Source of the DNA: Lysinibacillus sphaericus OT4b.31
GTDB lineage: Bacteria > Bacillota > Bacilli > Bacillales_A > Planococcaceae
Reading direction: 5' to 3'
Length of the DNA: 33,878 bases
NCBI RefSeq assembly: GCF_000392615.1
Contig: NZ_KB933409.1
Span: 1-33,878 of the forward strand
Shown: positions 8,211 to 16,820 of the stretch, piece by piece
Numbering within the stretch: the first letter of the stretch is position 1
Layout: each line of letters begins with the position of its first letter
Notes under the pieces: model-generated
Databases searched by the model: none
Told to the model about the DNA's origin: nothing
The model's input: only the letters and a program-made list of their open reading frames with translations
Position numbers and translations under genes: made by a program

Positions 8211-8845
8211 CTATACATGCACAGGAAACATTGGTGTAACACCCTCGCTATTTTTAAGTAGCTTATCTTGTATTTCCATGTGCTTATTCTTTTCTTCAAT
8301 TTCTTCATTCATTACGGTTGCAAATAGTGTTTTTGTATAAACATCTAAGTCATATAAATACTCTGGCTTAAACCCTTTTTTTATAAAGTGAGCGAGAAAT
8401 GCAATCTCATCGTCACTCTTGATTAGTTTTTTAGGTCTTCAACCTCTACTACTTTGCCATTTCTGAATCCAGCCTTATCAATTGCAAAATCAATAATATC
8501 CCCGATTTCAGCTTCATTAAAAATCTTCTTTACAATTTCAAATGGGGCTTTACACTCATATGCCTCTTGTAATTCTTTGTCTTTTAAATTTGGCTCGGAG
8601 ATCACTGTATAAGCCAAGTTGTAACCCATTTCTGCCAACAACTCTTCTACTTGCTCTCTAGGTAAATTTTTATCAATATTCTTCGTGGCATCGTGAAAAT
8701 CGTGAATATCATTTCTAGTAAACGCTAACTTAATTTTCCCGCCAACGCTTGGTACAGTTAGTGTTGAGTTGATTTCCTTATCGCTTGACTTCTCAATTTT
8801 CACCTTGTTTTTAATTAAATCTTCTACTGTTACAATTTTACCCAT
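8211..8845 (-). CDS. Tail assembly chaperone, -1 frameshift (GT-type) product
   Basis: Reading the chaperone gene to its final codons reaches A AAA AAC at 8432-8426, the textbook minus-one slippery heptamer, immediately followed by TAA. Slipping back one base opens a second frame of about 71 codons that runs, without stop, to TAG at 8211. It encodes KLIKSDDEIAFLAHFIKK, then GFKPEYLYDLDVYTKTLF and a charged helix ending in PMFPVHV. That frame has no start of its own, so frameshifting is the only sensible way to express it. In lambda-type tails the longer GT protein recruits tube subunits to the tape measure. Confidence 0.85.
8423..8845 (-). CDS. Tail assembly chaperone, zero-frame product (XkdN-like)
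   Basis: A 140-residue acidic, mostly helical protein with the sequence pattern of XkdN-type tail chaperones (TVEDLIKNKVKIE..., then DFHDATKNI, then AEIGDIIDFAIDKAGF). The start used is ATG 8845 (MGKIV). An ATG four codons earlier is possible, but its ribosome site would be too close. It is the abundant short form; the longer form is the separate frameshift entry. It lies between the tube gene and the tape measure, as in PBSX. The intervening 8885-8910 hairpin may reduce its transcript relative to the tube gene. Confidence 0.85.
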   Translation of the reverse strand: MGKIVTVEDLIKNKVKIEKSSDKEINSTLTVPSVGGKIKLAFTRNDIHDFHDATKNIDKNLPREQVEELLAEMGYNLAYTVISEPNLKDKELQEAYECKAPFEIVKKIFNEAEIGDIIDFAIDKAGFRNGKVVEVEDLKN

Positions 8846-8884
8846 GTTTTTTATCATCCTTTTCTGATTAATTTAAATTAAATG

Positions 8885-8910
8885 AAGGCATTGCAATTAT
8901 GCAACGCCCT
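8885..8910 (-). terminator. Hairpin after the tail tube gene (partial terminator?)
   Basis: Minus-strand arms AGGGCGTTGC and GCAATGCCTT pair over 10 bp with a 6-base loop and two G-U pairs, followed by a weak T-rich run (CATTTAATTT). It lies between the highly expressed tube gene and the chaperone, where phages often keep a leaky terminator. The U-tract is poor, so attenuation rather than full termination is likely. Confidence 0.5.
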
Positions 8911-8932
8911 CCAATAATTACGTAATATTCGA

Positions 8933-9373
8933 TTAAGCTACTAAAGCTTTAATTGCTTCTAATATATCGAAATCACCAAATTCAAATCCTAATTCTTCTT
9001 CTAACAGAGTACGTTGTTCAATTTTAGTTAATAAAAATTCATTGAACGTCACATTTGTTACTGAAACACGTTCAGAACCATATGCATCTGGGTCAGCTAA
9101 TTTTGAAGTAATTGTTACTTCAGGCATCTTTCCTGATTTAACTGCTTTTGCTAACAGATTTGCACCACGAGAGTAAACCTTTTTAGTTACAATTGAACCT
9201 TCGCCTGTCCATCCCATAAATTTGCGGTATTTACCTGTATCTTCTGCAAAATAAACGTCTTCATATTCTAAAGTAACTTTTAACTCTAAGCTCGTTAAAT
9301 CCAACCATTTCTCACCGTTGACCCATACTGCTCCATGCGTACCATTAATAACTCTATTTGCTTTATTAGTCAT
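8933..9373 (-). CDS. xkdM: Tail tube protein (XkdM-like)
   Basis: A 146-residue protein matching XkdM: NRVINGTHGAVWVNGEKW, then LKVTLEYEDVYFAEDTGKYRK with residues split here for length, then GWTGEGSIVTKKVYSR, which is the usual G.G....KVYSR strand of inner-tube subunits. It polymerises into the inner tube of the contractile tail. An AAGGAG site lies 8 bases before the ATG. It follows the sheath gene by 14 bases. Confidence 0.9.
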   Translation of the reverse strand: MTNKANRVINGTHGAVWVNGEKWLDLTSLELKVTLEYEDVYFAEDTGKYRKFMGWTGEGSIVTKKVYSRGANLLAKAVKSGKMPEVTITSKLADPDAYGSERVSVTNVTFNEFLLTKIEQRTLLEEELGFEFGDFDILEAIKALVA

Positions 9374-9387
9374 TACTATCTATCTCC

Positions 9388-10455
9388 TTATACTGTTAAA
9401 ATGTCAAACTTCAAGTCTTCCATTGCATCAGCAATTTTAATCTGACCACCTAAAAATACAGTTGAGCCAAATGACATTTCTCTAATTTGTGTATCTGATA
9501 AGTTTGTTGTATCTGTACCAATACTCTCCCATGCTAGACGTTGAGCATCTACATCAATAAACGAAATATTTTCGAATGATGGACCAAGAATTTGGTCTGT
9601 CATTAAAATTTTGAAATAAGCATTAACTGCTGTTACAAATAAAATTTGATTATCGTAAACGTTGATAATTTTACCGACGTACTCTTTATCAAAAGTGTCA
9701 CGAATATCGTCTTTAATAATATCCATTACTTCTAATACTTTGATTTTCTTGTAATCTTCCTTCTTAGTAACAGTTAGTGTCGTTAAACTGTTTACACCAC
9801 GGCCAATTTTAATATTTTCACCATCGTTAATTAAAATCAATTGACCATTGTCGATGTCCTCGTTTGGAGTTTCAGATTCTGTAATTGAATCAACTTCAGC
9901 TAACTCATAATATGTAGAGGAACGTGTAAACGGAATACCTGCTAAAATACCTGCAATTCGAGCTGTATACTGTTGAGCAGTATAAGTTGTACCCCCTACT
10001 AGAATATCCTCTGTTGTAAAGTTTATAATTCCTTCTGAATCTGCATCTTGGTTTGCTACAACTGCTTTATAAGTTTTCTTATCGTTTGTACGTTTTGATT
10101 TAATCCAACTTACAATAGCCTTTGCTTCAGCCGTAGTAGCATCAGGCATTGCTAGATAGTTAAATTTGATACTATTCAATTTCTTTAATGTATCGGCAAT
10201 TAATGCTGCTTCTGTAACACGGATAACAACCACTTTAGACGGTGTTCCAAGTAGAGTTTTATTAATAAAATCTGCATTTTCAACTGTCCACTCATTAGCA
10301 TTAACATCCTCTATTGATTTAATTGTTACAATTCCTTCCGCTTCTGTAGCGTCACGTAAAATTAGTGCTGTAATACCCATTGCACTACGCTTAACAGCCG
10401 ATACTGCTTTAGCTTTAAATTCTATTTCAATTTGCGGTAAGCCCACAAAAATCAC
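9388..10455 (-). CDS. xkdK: Contractile tail sheath protein (XkdK-like)
   Basis: A 355-residue sheath subunit. It opens GLPQIEIEFKAKAVSAVKRS, which is the XkdK-type N-terminal strand, and continues with the RGVNSLTTL strand and a C-terminal region with ENISFIDVDAQR..WESIG. Sheath plus tube make this a myovirus-type tail. The start is a GTG at 10455 overlapping the previous stop as GTGA. A second GTG three codons later is an alternative. Length is slightly below PBSX XkdK but within the small-sheath range. Confidence 0.9.
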   Translation of the reverse strand: MIFVGLPQIEIEFKAKAVSAVKRSAMGITALILRDATEAEGIVTIKSIEDVNANEWTVENADFINKTLLGTPSKVVVIRVTEAALIADTLKKLNSIKFNYLAMPDATTAEAKAIVSWIKSKRTNDKKTYKAVVANQDADSEGIINFTTEDILVGGTTYTAQQYTARIAGILAGIPFTRSSTYYELAEVDSITESETPNEDIDNGQLILINDGENIKIGRGVNSLTTLTVTKKEDYKKIKVLEVMDIIKDDIRDTFDKEYVGKIINVYDNQILFVTAVNAYFKILMTDQILGPSFENISFIDVDAQRLAWESIGTDTTNLSDTQIREMSFGSTVFLGGQIKIADAMEDLKFDILTV

Positions 10456-10895
10456 TCGCTTTCGTTTAATTTAGTTTCTAATTCTTGCATCAACAATGCA
10501 TCTTTATTCGAATCGTTTATTTCATCAAATTGCTCGAATAATAAACTAAATTCGCACATTAAAATACCATCCACTACTGACGAATCAACGTCAGAAATAT
10601 GAATGGCTCTATCTTTAACTTTTAAATTGTTACCGAATAAAATTGGTAGTTGCTGTTGCATATCTAAAATTTCTAATGAACCATTTACAGATTCAATCTC
10701 GGTAAAGTAGTAAATACGTACAGTTAATGATGTCTCAAATTGAGAGTATAAGGTTTCAATTTTCACATTGTCAAAGTAGACGGTAAATGACGGTCGTTCA
10801 AAACCTTTCTCAATATCTTGAGCGATAACAGGGATTTTAAAATTAGACTTGAGGATTTGATTTATGGAGGCTTTAATATCTTTTAGATTAATCAT
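10452..10895 (-). CDS. Tail terminator family protein (DUF6838-like)
   Basis: A 147-residue protein with the small alpha/beta layout of phage tail-terminator/tail-completion proteins: N-terminal helix (DIKASINQILKSNF), then IPVIAQDIEKGFERPSFTVYF, then a strand with SLTVRIYYFTE and C-terminal MCEFSLLFEQFDE. It lies directly before the sheath gene, where the PBSX-type family has its terminator. It probably caps the tube and sheath when the tail reaches its final length. Overlaps the previous gene as ATGA. Confidence 0.75.
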   Translation of the reverse strand: MINLKDIKASINQILKSNFKIPVIAQDIEKGFERPSFTVYFDNVKIETLYSQFETSLTVRIYYFTEIESVNGSLEILDMQQQLPILFGNNLKVKDRAIHISDVDSSVVDGILMCEFSLLFEQFDEINDSNKDALLMQELETKLNESE

Positions 10896-11305
10896 AATTT
10901 ATTTTGCTCCAGTAAATCATCTAACCAATCGCTAATCATTTCTTCTGCGATTCCGCTTGCGTCAAACTCTGCCATACCATCTTTTAATACGTGCTTACCT
11001 CTTACAAATCCAACTGTTTGACCATCTACTACTTGCAAATGACCGTCCTCAATTAAATGTGCGTGAGGACTAGAGTTAATTACACGAACTACAAACTCGC
11101 CATTATCACCTTTAAAGACCTTACCGCGCTTCCATTTCTTATGGTAGTTACCTGTCAACTTCTTTACTTTTGAACGTGCACGTCTAGCAACTAATGTACG
11201 TCCTTTACTTCCGACTTTGCGTAATATTTTAGGTATCTCTTTTTGTACAGTCATAGATGCTGCCATCAAATCCTTTTGAAATTCGGTCAATCCTCTAATT
11301 TCCAT
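10892..11305 (-). CDS. HK97 gp10-like head-tail joining protein
   Basis: A 137-residue basic protein. The N-terminal helix (LTEFQKDLMAASMTV) and following KILRKVGSKGRTLVARRARSKV, then LTGNYHKKWKRGKVFKG, and HAHLIEDGH with the histidines of the gp10 motif are the hallmark of HK97 gp10-family proteins that connect head and tail. The gene sits between the head closure protein and the tail terminator. One-base overlap with the head closure gene and a four-base ATGA overlap with the next gene show translational coupling. Confidence 0.85.
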   Translation of the reverse strand: MEIRGLTEFQKDLMAASMTVQKEIPKILRKVGSKGRTLVARRARSKVKKLTGNYHKKWKRGKVFKGDNGEFVVRVINSSPHAHLIEDGHLQVVDGQTVGFVRGKHVLKDGMAEFDASGIAEEMISDWLDDLLEQNKL

Positions 11306-11634
11306 TACCCAAGCACCTCCTGTACAAAAATTTCAAGAGTTTCATTATTGAAATAAGGATTGAGGATGTATCTAATCTCAAACTCATGATTCCTAAATTT
11401 AATCTTCATTTCTTTTGAAATGTCATTTCCAGCGCTGTATCGGATGATAATCTTATGTGTAACATTTGTTAAAATCGTATCAGCCTGTTGCTTTTGTAAT
11501 GAACCTGTCTGAGGGATAATAGCCGACCAAATCGTTTTCAATTTTTCGAAACTATGGCTTGTCTCTCCTAGCTCATTCTCGTACTCAACGTTGGCATAAA
11601 TGTCAATGCGGTGTTTTAAATCTCCTGCGTTCAT
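11305..11634 (-). CDS. Head closure protein (SPP1 gp16-like)
   Basis: A 109-residue protein with the classic pattern of the family: an N-terminal GDLKHRIDIYANVEY, a TSHSFEKLKTIWSAIIPQTG segment broken by family-typical W and P residues, then ILTNVTHKIIIRYSAG and the FRNHEFEIRYILNP strand. It closes the connector pore after DNA packaging. It follows the gp6-like connector by 12 bases, standard for HK97-type heads. Confidence 0.85.
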   Translation of the reverse strand: MNAGDLKHRIDIYANVEYENELGETSHSFEKLKTIWSAIIPQTGSLQKQQADTILTNVTHKIIIRYSAGNDISKEMKIKFRNHEFEIRYILNPYFNNETLEIFVQEVLG

Positions 11635-11646
11635 CTCACATCACCC

Positions 11647-11937
11647 CTACAATAAATTCTGTGAGTGCATATTTAAAATAGAAGATACCACTTTATTTAC
11701 TTTGTCATTTTGTACTGTGTAAGTACGGGTATCGTACATGTACGATACTAAGACAAATAACGCAATAGTTAAATCTTCTTTTTCATCCATTTGCTCATCA
11801 GTTAATCCTGTATAAAACTTGATATAAGATTTGGCGGCACTGACCATCATATTAAAAGTTGAAAGAGTGGACACATCATTATTATCCTCTCGTAAATAAA
11901 TAACTAAATCCTGTACAGTTACCTCACTGATTTTCAT
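11647..11937 (-). CDS. Head-tail connector protein (HK97 gp6-like)
   Basis: A 96-residue helical protein. Its motif MVSAAKSYIKFYTGL (helix, then Y.G...) followed by LTIALFVLVSYMYDTR is typical of gp6-type adaptor proteins that form a ring under the portal. It overlaps the end of the preceding small gene by 14 bases. Position between major capsid and head closure genes agrees. Confidence 0.85.
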   Translation of the reverse strand: MKISEVTVQDLVIYLREDNNDVSTLSTFNMMVSAAKSYIKFYTGLTDEQMDEKEDLTIALFVLVSYMYDTRTYTVQNDKVNKVVSSILNMHSQNLL

Positions 11938-12097
11938 CTTGCATCACCTTTTTACGAGATGACTTTTGTTCTTTTATTTGCTCAACATATCCAGCTTTAA
12001 TTAAATCTGAATAAATTTCCTTATCTTTAATTTCACGGATTTCACCTTTTCGCATTGAGATTAATCCGCTAAAATTTACTAATGCTCTTAATTGCAT
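11924..12097 (-). CDS. Small head-module protein, unknown function
   Basis: A 57-residue protein, MQLRALVNFSGLISMRKGEI onward. I use the ATG at 12097 because AGGAGG lies 7 bases before it; the longer reading starts without a ribosome site. The motif F.G....KG.....D......L...GYVE is seen in many small phage proteins placed between the capsid and gp6-like genes and may form an SH3-like fold. Function not known. It is basic at the C-terminus and overlaps the connector gene. Confidence 0.65.
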   Translation of the reverse strand: MQLRALVNFSGLISMRKGEIREIKDKEIYSDLIKAGYVEQIKEQKSSRKKVMQDENQ

Positions 12098-12121
12098 CTT
12101 GTCACCTCCTGATAAAAATAA

Positions 12122-12145
12122 ATGAGAGTGCACTAAGCACTCCCA
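12122..12145 (-). terminator. Terminator after the major capsid gene
   Basis: Minus-strand GAGTGC and GCACTC pair around a 5-base loop, with GG/TC extension, followed by a T-rich tract (TCATTTATTTTT). A terminator between the capsid gene and downstream head-tail genes is common and sets capsid protein in excess. Confidence 0.65.
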
Positions 12146-12163
12146 ACAAATTTATCTATGTAA

Positions 12164-13270
12164 TTAAGCCATTTTTAGTACTGCTACTTTTTGTTGTTCT
12201 ACGATTTTAGCATCAAGTTCAACGTGAGCAAGTACACCTGTAGCATATTGTGTTGCATACTTTTCTTGCAATACTTTTACTTGTACAGTATTTGCTAATT
12301 TAGTATAAATACCCGACATATCACCGAATGCTACAACTAAATTACCTGTTGCAATCTCTGACATCTCATCTGATACTAATACTGGACGACCAAGTACCTC
12401 ATAGCCAAATCCACTACGAATATCTTTATTTAATAGGTACTCACCGTTATCACCTTTTAATTTACGGATAGCTTTTAGCGTATTTGTAGACATAATCCAT
12501 ACAGCATTAGCTTGATAGCGTTGAGGTACTGTCATTTGTACATCAATTAATTCGTCAGCAGTTAAAGCCGTTGCAGATGTTGCCGTAACTTCTTGTGTAG
12601 CAGTTGCTAAACCTTTAACTTTAGTCGTACCAGAAATTAATTCTTTTTCAATAAATTCAACAATTGAATCTGCTACTTTTCCAATAACATAAGATAGTAC
12701 ATCAAAATCAGTACGATTAATTAATGAGTTAGATACTTTCGCTAATACACCAACGATGTGTGACTCTAATTTAACTGTCGTAAATTTAGCATTGCTTTCT
12801 GTCACTTCTGTTAAATCATCGTAGTATGCCGCTGTAATTGTTGACGTTGATTCATCATAAGATGGGAAAGCTAAGTCTCCCCCTACAAAATATTGTGTAG
12901 TCAATTTAGCTAATTCAGCACGTTCTTTAACTTGCTCAACAATACGATTAGCAATGTGAGTTGGAATAATAGCTCCGTTATCACCTGTTGTAAATGCACG
13001 TGTTTCACCTTTAATAAAAGCTACAAAATCCTGTTCTTCTAGCATACGTGTTTCTTGTTCTTTATTCACTTTTACTACTTCTTTCTTTTCAAATGAGCGT
13101 GACTCTTCATCAGCCTTTAATGTTTTATCAATTTGTGCAATTTCTGCTTTAATCGCATCAAAACGAGTTGATTCTTCTTCTAATAATGCACGTGTTTCAG
13201 TTTTTGCTGATGCAATAAGAGCATCCATTTCGTCTAATAAGTTGTTGCGTTTTTCTAATAATTCATTCAT
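12164..13270 (-). CDS. Major capsid protein, HK97 family
   Basis: A 368-residue HK97-fold capsid subunit. The start at 13270 (MNELLEKR) is chosen because GGAG sits 9 bases before it; an upstream in-frame ATG carries that ribosome site inside its own codons. Residues 1-65 are a coiled-coil scaffold (delta) domain rich in K and E. Protease cleavage is expected near residues 85-95 (before TRAFTTGDNGAIIPTHI). The mature part includes LAFPSYDESTSTITAAYYDD and ANAVWIMSTNTLKAIRKLKG, both typical of the fold. It is followed by a terminator and preceded by the protease, so the usual portal-protease-capsid order is intact. Confidence 0.93.
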   Translation of the reverse strand: MNELLEKRNNLLDEMDALIASAKTETRALLEEESTRFDAIKAEIAQIDKTLKADEESRSFEKKEVVKVNKEQETRMLEEQDFVAFIKGETRAFTTGDNGAIIPTHIANRIVEQVKERAELAKLTTQYFVGGDLAFPSYDESTSTITAAYYDDLTEVTESNAKFTTVKLESHIVGVLAKVSNSLINRTDFDVLSYVIGKVADSIVEFIEKELISGTTKVKGLATATQEVTATSATALTADELIDVQMTVPQRYQANAVWIMSTNTLKAIRKLKGDNGEYLLNKDIRSGFGYEVLGRPVLVSDEMSEIATGNLVVAFGDMSGIYTKLANTVQVKVLQEKYATQYATGVLAHVELDAKIVEQQKVAVLKMA

Positions 13271-13288
13271 GTGTAAAGTCTCCATTTC

Positions 13289-13891
13289 TTATTTTAGTTT
13301 TATAATTTCTAATTGTTTTTCATATAGTGAGTAATCAATCTCACGAATTTCTTCTTGCTTATGTACTGTCAAATCAATAATTTCTGCTTTAAAATCTTCG
13401 CTACGTTGTTCAGTGACTACTTCATTTTCATCTCTAACCTCAATTGATGTAGCAATGTAAGCTGGTGTCTTGTCTAAAATAGATACCTCTAATAAATCAA
13501 TATCCTCTAGCACTCGTAATTGAATTCCATTTTTACCATCTGACCAATCATCTTTATTACTGATAAATCCAAACGACCATCCACGCAGTTCTTGATTTAC
13601 CGCCTTTTGTACAACTTCTTCATCTGTAATCGTTGCAATAACACGTAATCCTATCGAATCTTCAAATAATTCAAGATTACCTTCTTTGATTGATCCTAGT
13701 TGACGTTGCTCATTGTGATTAAATAAAATCTTCACATCGTCTGTCTTAGCTAATGCCTTTTCAAAAGTTTTGGCTTTAATCTTCTCGATAAACTTACCTC
13801 TTACAGATGGGAGTATACGACTTTCTCTTTCAACAACATTTACATAACCATCTAATTTAACTTCATTATTTCTAATTTCAATTTTCAACAT
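13289..13891 (-). CDS. Prohead protease, HK97 family
   Basis: A 200-residue serine protease that removes the capsid scaffold domain. The start at ATG 13891 has AAAGGTGG just upstream. Motifs seen: LFNHNEQRQLGSIKE with the probable catalytic His59, and ELRGWSFGF with the probable nucleophile Ser106, both in the spacing of the herpes-type U35 family. The C-terminal half beyond residue 150 is charged and may be removed on self-cleavage. It overlaps the portal gene by 14 bases. Confidence 0.9.
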   Translation of the reverse strand: MLKIEIRNNEVKLDGYVNVVERESRILPSVRGKFIEKIKAKTFEKALAKTDDVKILFNHNEQRQLGSIKEGNLELFEDSIGLRVIATITDEEVVQKAVNQELRGWSFGFISNKDDWSDGKNGIQLRVLEDIDLLEVSILDKTPAYIATSIEVRDENEVVTEQRSEDFKAEIIDLTVHKQEEIREIDYSLYEKQLEIIKLK

Positions 13892-15104
13892 TTTCACCAC
13901 CTTTCGAATCCTTCATGTTATTCGTCGAATCCATATTCGGAGTGAAATATTTGCCTGTGTTAATATCAAAAATCACATCACCGAGTGACATAGTGACTAC
14001 ATCTAACCCTTCAATCGGAGCTAAATCTTCACGATAGCGAACCTCATTTTTAGACATCCATCCACCTTTAATGGCTTCGGAATAGGCTTTGTAACGGTCT
14101 TCAGTGTCACCTTTCAATAATTCAGCGGTATCGAAGGCAAAATAAAAAGACTCACTCTTCTCGCTCGGAAGTAGTAAATCCTTGTTAAATACTGTCTCAA
14201 ATGCTTTTAAAATAGGTAGAATAGTCATTTTGATAAATAATTTATACTCATCTTTACTTGCAGTACCATTCAAAATATTGTTAGGAACATTACACATCTT
14301 GCTAATTTCAGTAGCATTAGTTACTTTGTTCTCATTCAATTGCAGTTCAACGCTAGTAGCTGACGATTCTTGGAATGTTAAACCTTCATTTAAAATCATG
14401 ACGTTCTCTTTATCATTTTGATACAGACGATTCCATCCTTCTTTTAAAGCGGTCATCGACTCTTCACTCAATTTATTTTGAGACTGCAAGAATCCTTTTT
14501 TATTTCCACCTTTTTTAAGAAGCGACTCCTCAAACATCAATGAGTTATATGCGACTGATAATAGTTTATTGTTTTGCTTTAATAATCCAATACCTGTTGC
14601 ACCATCTTTTGTATTTCGCAATATTTTTATGAATTCAAAGTCTCGATATGTCTTGCCGTCTACTAAAATATCAATTGATTTGTAAATGGCATCTGTATTT
14701 TTAAACACTGACACTCTATCACTATCAACATAATGTAGACTCTTAATTTTATTCCGATCTCGGTTAATGTAAGCAAATCCTTCTCCATCAATCAGATAAT
14801 CAATTACTAGAGCCTTTTTAAACTCATACGAATTTAATGTGTCGCCTGTTTCATCGTTTAGCAGTACATTACGATAATCATTAACCTCAGTTACTTTCCC
14901 ATCTGCTTCAGTGTAAAGTTGCACTGAAATAGATGCTATCGTACTTGCAATCAGCTCAATGTTGGCTGAAAATGATGGTATGCTCAATGCTTGTGTTTTA
15001 CTAATATTGTTCGTAAGCAATCCTGCCTCAAGTAATACTTCTTCCAATGTTTGTGAGCGTTCTTCCACTACTTCTTTTGTTTTAAATAAATCTAAAAATC
15101 CCAT
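13878..15104 (-). CDS. Portal protein, HK97 family
   Basis: A 408-residue portal subunit. It begins MGFLDLFKTKEVVEE like other HK97-type portals, with the typical IPSFSANIELIASTIASISV region, then TGIGLLKQNNKLLSVAYNSL, the KKGFLQSQNKLSEE segment and the NNILNGTASKDEY motif. The dodecameric portal forms the DNA entry vertex and docks the terminase. A GGGAGGTG site precedes the ATG. The last 25 residues are Asn/Lys-rich and disordered-looking. Confidence 0.93.
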   Translation of the reverse strand: MGFLDLFKTKEVVEERSQTLEEVLLEAGLLTNNISKTQALSIPSFSANIELIASTIASISVQLYTEADGKVTEVNDYRNVLLNDETGDTLNSYEFKKALVIDYLIDGEGFAYINRDRNKIKSLHYVDSDRVSVFKNTDAIYKSIDILVDGKTYRDFEFIKILRNTKDGATGIGLLKQNNKLLSVAYNSLMFEESLLKKGGNKKGFLQSQNKLSEESMTALKEGWNRLYQNDKENVMILNEGLTFQESSATSVELQLNENKVTNATEISKMCNVPNNILNGTASKDEYKLFIKMTILPILKAFETVFNKDLLLPSEKSESFYFAFDTAELLKGDTEDRYKAYSEAIKGGWMSKNEVRYREDLAPIEGLDVVTMSLGDVIFDINTGKYFTPNMDSTNNMKDSKGGENVEN

Positions 15105-15128
15105 GTGTTATAGTTTCACCTCCCTTTA

Positions 15129-16820
15129 TTACAAGAGTTGGAATACAAAATCATCTTGTTTATTAAAATCTATGTCTAATTGCATTAAGTAAATGGCATT
15201 AATTAAGCTAGCTACCATATCAATTTTTCCAGTACTAACCTTTTTACCAATCATCATATTCAAGTTTTCACCTGCATATTTCACCTTCGCATTTTGAAAG
15301 TTGATTTCTAATAACGCGTTTGATAGATACGCAAATTCTTTCTTCAATATCTTTTCTCGCAGTAATTTGGTAGGCATATGTAAAATACTCTGTATTTGTT
15401 TTACTTCAACTACTTTAAAATTGCCTTCACGCTCCAAGCGATTTGTAGTAGAAATAGCATTGTATCTGTCATATCCGACTCCCACAATTTCCACCTTATA
15501 CTTGTCTTCTATTTGCAAAATCATATCCTCTACAAAGCCGTAGTCAATGATTAAATCACCACACGCAAAGCACTTGCCCTCTTTGATAAATAGATTATAA
15601 TCAATACGCTCTTTGTTTATCTTATCCTTTAACCTACCCTCAGGGATAAACGCAAATGATTCAGCAACTATCTTTCCATCATCATATGTAGCAAAACTAA
15701 ACGATGTATTATCATCAGATAGCGATAAATCCATTCCTAAATACACCTCTTTGTCTGTCCAATCGTATGTATCAATCTTACATTTACGTACATCATCAAT
15801 ATTTATGTAGGTTTCTCCACTATTTGAAGGCATGAAATGATTCATGTGCTTGCATAGATACTCCTCACGTTCCTTAGGCTTTTCTAGAGCATCTTTACGT
15901 GAGTTTCTTATTTCTTGGTAGTTGGATTCAATTCGTAGTGGATTGGCTTGCTCAATACCGTAATCGTCCCAAAGATACTGCTCCTCTGCATAATAAAGGA
16001 GAGCAAATAGACGTTCATTATTTGTTGAGCTATTATAAATCTTTTTGAGGTAGTCTAACTCATCTAGCATGATGGATTGATCCTCTGCATAAGCAGTTGT
16101 GATGAGGAACATTAGAGGGTTTTCGATGTTTAATTGTCCTGATTTCATAGCATTAATATTGGCATAATTTTTAAATGCACCAACTTCATCGGCAATAAAA
16201 GCAGAAGGGAGTATTGAGTTGTTTCGATTTGCTTCAGCAGTTCGTGCTTGATAAAAGCTATTCGTTATTTTACATTCAATTTTACCGCTAAGAGTTTTTG
16301 AGGATTTAAAATGCTTACTCATTCGAGGACTTGCAACGAGGATTTGGTCAATAGCTTCTTTAACTTTAGATGCTAACTCTCTGTCTAAACAGATTGAGTA
16401 AAATTGACTGAACTTCGGTTCAGTAAGCATGAGGATTATTAATACAAGCGCACAAATGAATGTTTTGGCATTTTTGCGTGGAATAAAGAGGTAGTTAGTA
16501 CGATATCTAAACTTATCAGGTCTATTTTTATAGCGCCATCCAAATACATTCACGAGAAAGAACGCTTGAAAATCAGCCATTCCTTCGAGTATTGTCTTGT
16601 TTGTTACTCCTAATCCAGTTGCAAAGTTCATCAATTTGAGTAGTTTTTCTACTTTTTTAATGGCTTTTTCATCAAAATAGAATTCAAAATCATCATTATC
16701 TTGACGTTTAATGTCACGTAAAAACCATTGACATTGGATAATTACTTCTTTTGTTGTGATTTCTTTTCCTTCAACTACTCGTTCTGCATAATTAAACGCT
16801 TTATCGATTAGGCTACTCAA
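15129..16820 (-). CDS. terL: Terminase large subunit
   Basis: A 563-residue packaging motor and nuclease. ATPase part: Walker A-like PRKNAKT (residues 114-120), Walker B FIADEVGAF (Asp211-Glu212) and coupling motif LITTAYAED (about 239-247). Nuclease part (RNase H-like): YLGMDLSLSDD with Asp364 as first metal ligand, VGVGYDRYNA, and a final acidic KIDMVASL. Full family length. The start overlaps the small terminase stop as ATGA. It probably works with the HNH protein at 17382, as in HK97-type phages where an HNH partner is needed for cos cleavage. Confidence 0.95.
   Translation of the reverse strand: MSSLIDKAFNYAERVVEGKEITTKEVIIQCQWFLRDIKRQDNDDFEFYFDEKAIKKVEKLLKLMNFATGLGVTNKTILEGMADFQAFFLVNVFGWRYKNRPDKFRYRTNYLFIPRKNAKTFICALVLIILMLTEPKFSQFYSICLDRELASKVKEAIDQILVASPRMSKHFKSSKTLSGKIECKITNSFYQARTAEANRNNSILPSAFIADEVGAFKNYANINAMKSGQLNIENPLMFLITTAYAEDQSIMLDELDYLKKIYNSSTNNERLFALLYYAEEQYLWDDYGIEQANPLRIESNYQEIRNSRKDALEKPKEREEYLCKHMNHFMPSNSGETYINIDDVRKCKIDTYDWTDKEVYLGMDLSLSDDNTSFSFATYDDGKIVAESFAFIPEGRLKDKINKERIDYNLFIKEGKCFACGDLIIDYGFVEDMILQIEDKYKVEIVGVGYDRYNAISTTNRLEREGNFKVVEVKQIQSILHMPTKLLREKILKKEFAYLSNALLEINFQNAKVKYAGENLNMMIGKKVSTGKIDMVASLINAIYLMQLDIDFNKQDDFVFQLL

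Noticed and set aside
10166..10474. Plus-strand ORF of 102 codons
   Set aside because: Antisense to the sheath gene, no ribosome site or promoter.
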